Shown here piece by piece: positions 42,264 through 49,257 of a DNA stretch of 49,257 nt. The translations under genes were made by a program, and so were the position numbers. The DNA is from Bryobacterales bacterium (GTDB lineage Bacteria > Acidobacteriota > Terriglobia > Bryobacterales > Bryobacteraceae), in assembly GCA_026954325.1 (NCBI GenBank), contig JAIXKK010000048.1, positions 17,416-66,672 of the forward strand, read 5' to 3'. Positions within the stretch are counted from its first letter, which is position 1. Each line of letters starts with the position of its first letter. The notes beneath the pieces were generated by a model. That model was given only the letters and a program-made list of their open reading frames with translations, was not told the origin of the DNA and did not search any database.

Positions 42264-43457
42264 ATGAAAAACAAGAAGAAACTGCTCTTGCTGATTCCGC
42301 TGGCGGCAGCCGGCGTCTTCAGCTACCGGATCATCCAGAGCAGGTCGGCAAACGGCGCCGGCCCCATCCGCGTTTCCGGCAACATTGAGATCACCGATGT
42401 AGACGTGAGTTTCAAGGTTCCAGGACGCGTGGAAGCGCGGCCGGTTTCCGAAGGCGAAATCGTTCGCGCCGGCAGTCTTGTTGCGAAGCTCGATAGCGCC
42501 GAACTGATGCAGGATGTGGCGCTGCGTAGAGCGGAAACGCGGGCAGCCGAGGCTGCGCTCGCCGCCCTCCAGGCCGGGTCCCGGCCGGAGGAGATCGCCG
42601 GGGCGGGCGCCGCGGTGCGTAAGGCCCAGGCCTGGGTGGATGAACTGGCTAACGGGTCGCGTTCCGAAGACATCGCGGCGCAGCGCGCCAGGGTGGCGCG
42701 CGCGAAGGCCGAAGCCGAACGTTTGGAATCGGAATACCGGCGGCAGAAGACGCTCCACGAGCGCGATGTCATCTCGGCCCGCGAGTACGAAGCGGCCCAG
42801 ACCGCGCTCGAAGTGGGGAAGGAGCGGCTGCGGGAAGACCAGGAGGGCTTGAAGCTGCTGCTGGAAGGCCCGAGGAAGGAACAGATTGAGCAGGGTCGCG
42901 CCGCGCTCCACCAGGCGCAAGAGCGATACGCCCTCATCAGGAAGGGCCCGCGCGCCGAAGACATTGACCAGGCGCGCGCCCGGCTCGAGCAGGCCCGCCA
43001 GGCGCTGGCGATTGCGGGGACGCGTCTGAGCTATGCAACGGTCGTGGCTCCGCTTGCCGGCGTGGTGCTTTCCGAGAACGTGGAGCCGGGAATGTACGTG
43101 GCTCCGGGGACGCCTGTCGTCACGGTCGGCGATCTCGAGAACGTCTGGCTGCGGGCCTATATCAATGAGACTGACCTGGGCCGGGTCAAGGTAGGTCAGC
43201 CGGTGCGGCTGACTACCGACACCTACCCGGGCAAGCACTACGAGGGCCGCGTCTCTTTCATCGCCTCGCAGGCGGAGTTCACTCCGAAGAACGTCCAGAC
43301 GGAGAAGGAGCGGGTGAAACTCGTTTATCGCGTCAAGGTTGATATCCGGAACCCGAATATGGAGTTGAAACCGGGCATGCCCGCCGACGCCGAGATCCAG
43401 GTGGCGGCGCGCACGGACGGCCAAGTGGAGGCGAGCGATGCACGTCATCAAAACTGA
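42264..43457 (+). CDS. membrane fusion protein (HlyD/YbhG-like) of an ABC efflux system
   Basis: A 397-residue periplasmic adaptor. One N-terminal span (LLLLIPLAAAGVFSY) anchors it. The lipoyl half-domain is VSFKVPGRVEARPVSEGEIVRAGSLVAKLDS and its partner VVAPLAGVVLSENVEPGMYVAPGTPV. Between them lies a long coiled-coil hairpin. The hairpin carries a fourfold motif G-[SP]-R-x-E-x-I at residues 105, 131, 202 and 228, giving two spaced pairs 26 residues apart. It links the inner-membrane ABC transporter to the outer-membrane protein encoded last in the operon. GAGGT precedes the ATG. It overlaps the first ATPase gene by 20 bases. Confidence 0.9.
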   Translation: MKNKKKLLLLIPLAAAGVFSYRIIQSRSANGAGPIRVSGNIEITDVDVSFKVPGRVEARPVSEGEIVRAGSLVAKLDSAELMQDVALRRAETRAAEAALAALQAGSRPEEIAGAGAAVRKAQAWVDELANGSRSEDIAAQRARVARAKAEAERLESEYRRQKTLHERDVISAREYEAAQTALEVGKERLREDQEGLKLLLEGPRKEQIEQGRAALHQAQERYALIRKGPRAEDIDQARARLEQARQALAIAGTRLSYATVVAPLAGVVLSENVEPGMYVAPGTPVVTVGDLENVWLRAYINETDLGRVKVGQPVRLTTDTYPGKHYEGRVSFIASQAEFTPKNVQTEKERVKLVYRVKVDIRNPNMELKPGMPADAEIQVAARTDGQVEASDARHQN

Positions 43458-44367
43458 ATCCCTGACCAGAACGTTTGGGAACTTCGCGGCGGTGGACAGC
43501 CTGACGCTGACAGTGGAGGAAGGCGAGATCTTCGGCCTGGTGGGACCGGACGGCGCCGGCAAGACCACCACCATGCGTTTGCTGACCTCGATTCTGGAGC
43601 CGACATCAGGCGGGGCGTGGGTGGCGGGACACCACGTGGTGAAAGAGGCCGAGGCAGTGAAGGAGGAGATCGGCTACATGAGCCAGCGCTTCGGCCTGTA
43701 CCCGGACCTCACCGTGATGGAGAACATCGAGTTCTACGCCGACATTTACGGCGTGCCGAAGAAGCTCCGCCCCGAGCGCATCGAGCGGCTGCTCGCCTTC
43801 AGCAACATGACGCCCTTCAAGAATCGCCAGGCCGGCCGGTTGTCAGGCGGCATGAAGCAAAAGCTGGGATTGGCGTGCGCCCTCATCCACACGCCCAAGG
43901 TCCTGTTTCTCGATGAGCCGACCAATGGCGTAGACCCCGTTTCGAGGCGGGACTTCTGGCGCATCCTCTATCAACTGCTGCGCGACAAGGTCACGATCTT
44001 CGTTTCGACGGCATACCTGGACGAGGCCGAGCGGTCGAGCAGAATCGGGCTGATCCACAAAGGCAGACTGCTGGCGGCCGGCACTCCCGGCGAGGTGAAG
44101 AAGCTGATGCGGGGATCGATTCTGGAAATCCGCTCGACCGAGCCGCGGAAGGCCGTGGCATTGTTGCAGACTCGATCCGCGGGAGCGGCCAGCCTTTTCG
44201 GGGACCGGATTCACCTGGTGACCCGTCAACCCGAGAGGGACGCCGAGGAGGCCGAACGCGCGCTCACGGCGGCGGGTCTGGCGGTGAAGGGCATCCGCGC
44301 AATCGAGCCGGCGCTCGAGGATGTCTTCGTGTCGGTTCTCGCCGGCGAGGACAAGGAGGCGGCATGA
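43438..44367 (+). CDS. ABC transporter ATPase, first of two (YbhF N-half-like)
   Basis: A 309-residue nucleotide-binding protein. Walker A is GPDGAGKTTTMRLL, the signature LSGGMKQKLGLACAL, and Walker B VLFLDEPTNGVDPVSRRDFW. A C-terminal DUF4162-like tail (about 220-309) is typical of ATPases paired with ABC-2 permeases. In E. coli YbhF the two ATPase halves are fused, whereas here they are separate genes with an ATGA overlap. It powers the drug or lipid exporter made by the permeases downstream. The substrate is not evident from the sequence. Confidence 0.9.
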   Translation: MHVIKTESLTRTFGNFAAVDSLTLTVEEGEIFGLVGPDGAGKTTTMRLLTSILEPTSGGAWVAGHHVVKEAEAVKEEIGYMSQRFGLYPDLTVMENIEFYADIYGVPKKLRPERIERLLAFSNMTPFKNRQAGRLSGGMKQKLGLACALIHTPKVLFLDEPTNGVDPVSRRDFWRILYQLLRDKVTIFVSTAYLDEAERSSRIGLIHKGRLLAAGTPGEVKKLMRGSILEIRSTEPRKAVALLQTRSAGAASLFGDRIHLVTRQPERDAEEAERALTAAGLAVKGIRAIEPALEDVFVSVLAGEDKEAA

Positions 44368-45338
44368 ACACGGACGGCATGGCCGTGGTGGTGAACAATC
44401 TGGAGAAGCGTTTCGGCAGCTTCCTGGCAGTGGACCGCGTCAGTTTTGAGGTGCCGAAAGGCCAGATCTTCGGCTTTCTCGGACCGAACGGCGCCGGCAA
44501 GTCCACCACCATCCGGATGCTCACGGGAATTCTGGCTCCCACCGGCGGCGGCGGCACGGTGTCAGGCTTCGATGTACGCACGCAGGCTGAGAAGATCAAG
44601 GCCAACATCGGCTACATGAGCCAGAAGTTCTCGTTGTACGAGGACCTCACCGTCGAAGAGAACATCGATTTTTACGCGGGCATCTACCGCATTCCACGGG
44701 AAAAACGGAAGGAACGCAAAGAGTGGGTGATCGAGATGGCGGGCCTCAAGGAGCACCGGCGCTCGCGCACGGCCATCCTCTCGGGCGGTTGGAAGCAGCG
44801 GCTGTCGCTGGGGTGCGCTATTCTCCACGAGCCGCCCATCATCTTCCTCGATGAGCCCACGGCCGGCGTCGACCCGGTGAGCCGCCGCCAGTTCTGGGAT
44901 TTGATCTACTCGCTCTCGAGCAGCGGCGTGACCATTTTCGTCACCACGCACTACATGGACGAAGCGGAATACTGCGACCGCATCGCGCTTATTTACCGCG
45001 GCGAACTGATCGCCATCGGCAGCCCTGAAGAACTGAAGACGAAGCACATGCGGGATGACGTGCTGGAAGTGGCAAGCAGCCGCCCGCAGGACGCCATGAT
45101 CGAACTCGAGGGGCTTTCGGGCGTCAAGGAAGCGGCGTTGTTCGGCAAGGGCCTGCACGTGGTGGGCGCGGCCGGCACGGCGGAACCTCTCACGGAGGCA
45201 ATCCGCCTCCATCTCGAAGGCCGCGGCTTCACTGTCTCGCGCATCGAGAAGATCGTGCCTTCGCTCGAGGACGTCTTCGTCTCTCTGATTGAAGCGCGCG
45301 ACCGCGTGGACAAAGCGCGGAGAGAGGTTCGCGTATGA
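44364..45338 (+). CDS. ABC transporter ATPase, second of two (YbhF C-half-like)
   Basis: A 324-residue ATPase. Walker A is GPNGAGKSTTIRML, the signature LSGGWKQRLSLGCAI, and Walker B IIFLDEPTAGVDPVSRRQFW, with the switch histidine in FVTTHYMDEAEYCD. In the first ATPase the switch position reads VSTAYLDEAE, without a histidine. The first site may therefore be catalytically weak and this one the active partner, a known asymmetry in heterodimeric ABC systems. Its start overlaps the first ATPase stop, and its stop overlaps the next gene start (ATGA). Confidence 0.9.
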   Translation: MNTDGMAVVVNNLEKRFGSFLAVDRVSFEVPKGQIFGFLGPNGAGKSTTIRMLTGILAPTGGGGTVSGFDVRTQAEKIKANIGYMSQKFSLYEDLTVEENIDFYAGIYRIPREKRKERKEWVIEMAGLKEHRRSRTAILSGGWKQRLSLGCAILHEPPIIFLDEPTAGVDPVSRRQFWDLIYSLSSSGVTIFVTTHYMDEAEYCDRIALIYRGELIAIGSPEELKTKHMRDDVLEVASSRPQDAMIELEGLSGVKEAALFGKGLHVVGAAGTAEPLTEAIRLHLEGRGFTVSRIEKIVPSLEDVFVSLIEARDRVDKARREVRV

Positions 45339-46468
45339 AGCCGCTGCGACTTTGGGCCGTCGCCCGCAAGGAGTTCACACATATCCTTCGCGACCCGCGC
45401 AGCCTGGGCATGGCTATCGCAATCCCCATGCTGCTGCTGGTGCTGTTTGGCTATGCGCTGACGCTCGACGTGGACAATGTGCCGCTGGTCGTCTGGGATC
45501 AGAGCGAAACCCGGGCGAGCCGCGAACTGATCAGCCATTTTGAGGGTTCGCGCTATTTTTCTCTCAAGGGTTATGTCCGCAACTACGCGGAAGTCGAACG
45601 GGCCATCGACTCGGGCCAGGCGCTGATGGCCTTGATCATCCCGAATGATTTCGCGCGGCGAATCGAATCCGGACGCGCGGCCTCGCTGCAGTCCATCGTG
45701 GACGGCAGCGATTCGAACACGGCCACCATCGCCATGGGCTACGCCGATGTGGTGACGTTTACCTACGCGCGGAACGCCTCCGTGAAGACAATGCAGCGCA
45801 CTGCCGGACGCATGGTTCCGCCTCCCCTCGACTTGCGGCCGCGCGTCTGGTTCAACGCCGAGATGGAGTCGAAGAACTACATCATCCCCGGCCTGATCGC
45901 CGTGATCATGATGGTGATCGCCGCGCTGCTCACCTCATTGACAGTGGCGCGGGAGTGGGAAACCGGCACCATGGAGCAACTCATCTCCACGCCGGTGAAA
46001 CCCACTGAGCTGATTCTGGGCAAGCTGCTTCCGTATTTCTCCGTCGGCATGCTCGACGTGCTGCTGGCGGTGCTGATGGGCGAGTATCTGTTCCGCGTTC
46101 CGCTGCGGGGGAATGCGGCGCTGCTGTTTGCCATGGCCTCCGTTTTTTTGGCGGGCGCGCTGTCGCTGGGAATGGTGATCAGCATTGTGACCCGAAGCCA
46201 GTTGCTGGCCAGCCAACTGGCCATGGTGGTGACCTTCCTGCCGTCGTTTCTGCTTTCCGGCTTCATGTACGCCATCGGCAACATGCCCCGGCCGATCCAG
46301 GTGATGACGCACGTGATCCCGGCGCGCTATTTCGTGGCGCTGCTCAAGGGGATTTACCTGAAGGGCGTGGGGCTGGAAGTGCTGGCGGCTGAGGCTGGGC
46401 TGCTGGCGCTGTTCGGGGTGGTGATGGTGACGCTTGCCAATGTGAAGTTCAAGAAGAGGTTGGTCTAG
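45335..46468 (+). CDS. ABC-2 permease, first of two (YbhS-like)
   Basis: A 377-residue membrane protein. One N-terminal span (LGMAIAIPMLLLVLFGYAL) is followed by a large periplasmic domain of about 150 residues, then five C-terminal spans. The signature is the cytoplasmic loop LTVAREWETGTMEQLISTPVKPTELILGKLLPY, followed by LLSGFMYAIGNMPRPIQVMTHVIPARYF. This is the YbhR/YbhS type used for multidrug efflux. It overlaps the second ATPase gene and precedes the second permease by two bases. Confidence 0.9.
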   Translation: MKPLRLWAVARKEFTHILRDPRSLGMAIAIPMLLLVLFGYALTLDVDNVPLVVWDQSETRASRELISHFEGSRYFSLKGYVRNYAEVERAIDSGQALMALIIPNDFARRIESGRAASLQSIVDGSDSNTATIAMGYADVVTFTYARNASVKTMQRTAGRMVPPPLDLRPRVWFNAEMESKNYIIPGLIAVIMMVIAALLTSLTVAREWETGTMEQLISTPVKPTELILGKLLPYFSVGMLDVLLAVLMGEYLFRVPLRGNAALLFAMASVFLAGALSLGMVISIVTRSQLLASQLAMVVTFLPSFLLSGFMYAIGNMPRPIQVMTHVIPARYFVALLKGIYLKGVGLEVLAAEAGLLALFGVVMVTLANVKFKKRLV

Positions 46469-46470
46469 CC

Positions 46471-47601
46471 ATGCGAGAACGAATCAAGCACATGCTCATC
46501 AAGGAGTTCATCCAGATTTTTCGGGACCCGCGGATGAAGGGTGTCATCTTCATGATGCCGGTGATCCAGCTATTTGTCTTCGGTTACGCCGTCACCACGG
46601 ACGTGAAGAATATTCCGACGCTGGTCTACGACCTGGACAACAGCGCCGCCGGCCGGGAACTGGTGAGCCGTTTTCTCAAGTCGGGCTATTTCGATGTTAT
46701 CGAGTATACGGAGCAGGATAGCAGGGTCCGCCACCTGATGGACCGCGGCAAGGTGGGAGCCGTGCTTCGTATCAACAAGGGTTTCGAGAGCGATCTGCGT
46801 GGGGGAAAGACGGCCCAACTGCAACTCATCGTCGACGGCACGGATTCGAACACCGCGGGCATCGTGCTGAATTACAGTTCGAAGATCGCCGGGCAGTTTT
46901 CCAACAACGTGCTTGTGGAACGTTTGACACGAGCGGCTGGGCAATCCGCCGGCGCGAGCCGCGTGGAACTCGAAACACGCGCCTGGTTCAACGAAAACCT
47001 CGAGAGCCGGAACTTTTACGTCCCGGGCGTGATCGCCATCATCGTCATGCTGATCACCCTGATGCTCACCAGCATGGCCGTGGTGCGGGAGAAAGAGATC
47101 GGCACCATGGAGCAGATCATGGTGACGCCGATCACGTCAGCCGAATTCATTCTTGGTAAGACAGCGCCCTTTGCGCTGATCGGGTTTGCCGACGTCATTC
47201 TCATCACGGTGCTGGGCGTGTTCTGGTTCGGCGTGCCCATCCGCGGCAGCCTGCTGCTGCTGTTCGCCGCAACGGCGCTTTATCTGTTGACCACTTTGGC
47301 TATCGGCCTGTTCATCTCAACCGTCAGCCAGACGCAGCAGCAGGCCATGATGAGCACCTTCTTCTTTTACTTCCCGGCAGTGCTGTTATCCGGCTTCATG
47401 TTCCCAATCGCCAACATGCCGGTTGTGGTGCAGTGGCTGACTTATCTCAATCCCCTGCGATACTTCCTGGTGATTATCCGGGGCGTTTTTCTCAAGGGCG
47501 TGGGGCCGGATGTGCTCTGGCCGCGGATTCTTGCGCTGGCGGTGATGGGAGGGGTGGCGTTGTGGCTGGCGGCAAGACGATTCAAGAAGACACTAGCCTG
47601 A
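46471..47601 (+). CDS. ABC-2 permease, second of two (YbhR-like)
   Basis: A 376-residue permease with the same build as its neighbour: an N-terminal span (VIFMMPVIQLFVFGYAV), a periplasmic domain, the conserved loop AVVREKEIGTMEQIMVTPITSAEFILGKTAPF, and LLSGFMFPIANMPVVVQWLTYLNPLRYF near the C-terminus. The two permeases are diverged duplicates and are expected to form a heterodimer with the two ATPases. The start follows the previous stop by two bases. Confidence 0.9.
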   Translation: MRERIKHMLIKEFIQIFRDPRMKGVIFMMPVIQLFVFGYAVTTDVKNIPTLVYDLDNSAAGRELVSRFLKSGYFDVIEYTEQDSRVRHLMDRGKVGAVLRINKGFESDLRGGKTAQLQLIVDGTDSNTAGIVLNYSSKIAGQFSNNVLVERLTRAAGQSAGASRVELETRAWFNENLESRNFYVPGVIAIIVMLITLMLTSMAVVREKEIGTMEQIMVTPITSAEFILGKTAPFALIGFADVILITVLGVFWFGVPIRGSLLLLFAATALYLLTTLAIGLFISTVSQTQQQAMMSTFFFYFPAVLLSGFMFPIANMPVVVQWLTYLNPLRYFLVIIRGVFLKGVGPDVLWPRILALAVMGGVALWLAARRFKKTLA

Positions 47602-47617
47602 TGGCGCGAGGAGACTT

Positions 47618-48943
47618 ATGTATCACTTTGCTTTTCGAGTTCCGGCTTGGACCTGGCCGCTCTTGATTCTGGCCGGCGCCGCTCAGGCGGCGGACCGCGT
47701 GCTGAGCCTGGAGGAGGCGGTCAAGATCGCGCTCGAGCAGAACCCGTTGACCCGGGTGGCCGGAGAAAGCGCGGCCGGCGCGAAGGAGGCCGTGGGCGAG
47801 GCGCGGGCGTCCTATTACCCTGACCTGGCCATCAGAGCGAGCTTCAACCGCTGGGAGCGGCATGCCTTCCTGCCGAGCGGGCTTGCACGGCCAGGTATCC
47901 CCAGCACGATCGGACCCACCAACGATTGGTACACCGGGGTCGCCACGCGCTACACGCTCTTCGATTTCGGCCGGCGGCGCGCGGAGACTGGCGCCGCCCG
48001 GGCCCGGCTGGGCATAGCCCGGGAGGACGCAGGCCGTGTCCGGGAGGACATCGCCTTGTCGGTGCACCAGGCTTACTTCGGGCTTGCGGCATCACTCGAG
48101 ATGGAAGGCGTCGCGCGCAAGGCGTTGACGCGGGCCGAGGACCACGTCAGAGTGGCCAGGTCGCGTAAGGAGGCGGGGGCCGTCCCGCAGGCGGATGTGG
48201 TGCGCGCGCAGGTCGAGGCGGCCGGCGCGCAACTGGCCTTGGAGCACGCCCAGGGCATGGTGCGTGTCGCGGCGGGCAGCCTCAACACGGCGATGGGCGT
48301 TCCTGTCGAGGCGAGTGTCGAGGTCGATCGCAATCCGCGGGAGATCATTCCGCCGGCCAGCATCGATTTGACCGAGGCTCTGGAGCGGGCCGTGAGCGCC
48401 CGGCCCGAACTCCGCGGCGCCCAGCAGCGGATCGAAGCCTCGCGCCGGGGCGTGGATGTGGTTCGAGGCGCGTACGGCCCCAAAGTGAAGGGCGAGGCGA
48501 GTTTGGGATGGCGCGATACGTCGTACTTTCCCCAGGACAAGGACTGGCTGGTGGGCGTCTCGGTCGAATTGCCCATCTTTACCGGCTTCTCTCGAAAGCA
48601 CCGGCTGGCGCGAGCCAAATCGGAACTCTCCAGGGAAGAGGCCGATGCCCGGCGGTTGATGCAGACAGTCCGGCAGGAAGTCTGGGCGGCCCACTCGAAA
48701 CTGCGCGAGAGCTATGAAGCCACCGTTTCGACTGAAGTCCAGGTGCGGGACGCGCGGGAGAGCCTCCGGTTGGCTTCCGAACGCTATCAGGCGGGCGCGG
48801 GCGTCATCACGGACCTCTTGGATTCCGAAGCCGCGCTGGCCCGGGCGGAGGCAGTCCGCGTGGCCGCGCTGTGGGATTACCAGGCCGCGCGTTCCACCTT
48901 CCAACGTTCGGTGGGCGAGTTGTCGCCGAAATCTCAGCCGTGA
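47618..48943 (+). CDS. TolC-family outer membrane efflux protein
   Basis: A 441-residue protein with a signal peptide (about 1-23, ending in AAQAA) and two outer membrane efflux repeats. The repeats are LEEAVKIALEQNPLTRVAGESAAGAKEAVGEARASYYPDLAI and LTEALERAVSARPELRGAQQRIEASRRGVDVVRGAYGPKV. Each has the long helical hairpins and beta segments that build the TolC tunnel. It completes the tripartite pump, letting the substrate cross the outer membrane; this also shows that the host has one. GAGGAG precedes the ATG by four to five bases. No terminator is obvious afterwards. Confidence 0.9.
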   Translation: MYHFAFRVPAWTWPLLILAGAAQAADRVLSLEEAVKIALEQNPLTRVAGESAAGAKEAVGEARASYYPDLAIRASFNRWERHAFLPSGLARPGIPSTIGPTNDWYTGVATRYTLFDFGRRRAETGAARARLGIAREDAGRVREDIALSVHQAYFGLAASLEMEGVARKALTRAEDHVRVARSRKEAGAVPQADVVRAQVEAAGAQLALEHAQGMVRVAAGSLNTAMGVPVEASVEVDRNPREIIPPASIDLTEALERAVSARPELRGAQQRIEASRRGVDVVRGAYGPKVKGEASLGWRDTSYFPQDKDWLVGVSVELPIFTGFSRKHRLARAKSELSREEADARRLMQTVRQEVWAAHSKLRESYEATVSTEVQVRDARESLRLASERYQAGAGVITDLLDSEAALARAEAVRVAALWDYQAARSTFQRSVGELSPKSQP

Positions 48944-48997
48944 AAGGAGACCCGGCAACCGGCATCCGCGGCGCGCGGAATACGACTGTCACGCGGT

Positions 48998-49257
48998 ATG
49001 CCAAAATATCTTCAACCGATGGCGACGAAATACCTATGGACGTTCAAAGCCCGGCTCCGTTCCCGTGCATTCGGATGGAGGGGTTCGGATCTCGCTTGCC
49101 TGCGCTTGAAAGAAGCCGTCACCGAGGTGAAGCAGTCCGCCAAAACGGACCCCGTTGCCGCCGGTGACGGTTTTGTGAGCCTGATGGAGAGGATCTGGCC
49201 TGCCTTTCAAGACGTCGATACCTCGTCCGGCGCACTTGGCGGCGCGGTCTATTGGGC
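48998..49257 (+). CDS. N-terminal part of an uncharacterised protein running off the right edge
   Basis: The frame is open from ATG 48998, or ATG 49019, to the end of the window, about 86 residues. It reads KYLWTFKARLRSRAFGWRGS, then LKEAVTEVKQSAKTDPVAAG and LMERIWPAFQDVDTSSGALG, a helical soluble protein. It recalls DUF6880-like proteins of soil bacteria, but this is from memory of the pattern and is uncertain. No Shine-Dalgarno is clear at either start. It lies 54 bases after the efflux outer membrane gene. Confidence 0.6.
   Translation, partial: MPKYLQPMATKYLWTFKARLRSRAFGWRGSDLACLRLKEAVTEVKQSAKTDPVAAGDGFVSLMERIWPAFQDVDTSSGALGGAVYW

Overview
The window looks like a chromosomal segment of a high-GC Acidobacteriota member of the Solibacter/Bryobacter group. 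The best pointer is the 1977-residue exported repeat protein at 12128-18061. It ends in a domain of the type catalogued as the Solibacter uncharacterised C-terminal domain (TIGR03437), beginning with the motif NAASF. Other pointers are the split ATP synthase operon, the degenerate CheY-like protein with an ERDLPDG-type motif, and the abundance of DUF-family genes. I saw no tRNA, rRNA, CRISPR array or intact mobile element.

Layout. Positions 1-1568 hold two exported proteins of unknown function on the minus strand; one is a 97-residue peptide with ten cysteines in its mature part. From 1992 to 11781 a tightly packed plus-strand run encodes a MerR-like/TPR protein, a DUF2760 protein, two divergent Hsp70-family ATPases, thiamine-monophosphate kinase, an O-methyltransferase and two paralogous DUF4380 proteins, one without and one with a signal peptide. 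After a structured-looking 346-base gap comes the giant BACON-like repeat gene, closed by a strong bidirectional terminator. A long minus-strand run (24125 down to 18127) then carries BON, a broken DinB gene, OsmC, succinate dehydrogenase (sdhC-A-B), a small helical protein, a VOC protein and a DUF3467 protein. Positions 24221-29798 are a surface-glycan type cluster: asparagine synthetase, GT39 glycosyltransferase, GT4 glycosyltransferase and an orphan ABC-2 permease. A cNMP-binding/DUF1003 protein follows on the minus strand.

Positions 30829-36676 are an F-type ATP synthase operon (b', b, delta, alpha, gamma, beta, epsilon) without subunits a and c. The alpha gene is interrupted by an apparent one-base deletion at 33103/33104. 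From 36719 to 40854 lies a stress-type region: an NsrR-like Rrf2 repressor, a decayed ECF sigma factor, a seven-iron ferredoxin, DUF6448 and DUF302 proteins, an Rnk-type regulator and a degenerate receiver protein. Two matching operators, one before the Rrf2 gene and one over the ferredoxin promoter, tie that regulator to its likely regulon. The window ends with a TetR-controlled YbhGFSR-like drug efflux operon plus a TolC-type outer membrane protein (41404-48943), and the start of an unknown gene running off the right edge. Three copies of a GTGA-N8-TCAC palindrome mark the likely TetR operators.

The best candidate for an undescribed system is the MerR/TPR - DUF2760 - Hsp70 - Hsp70 module at 1992-8013.
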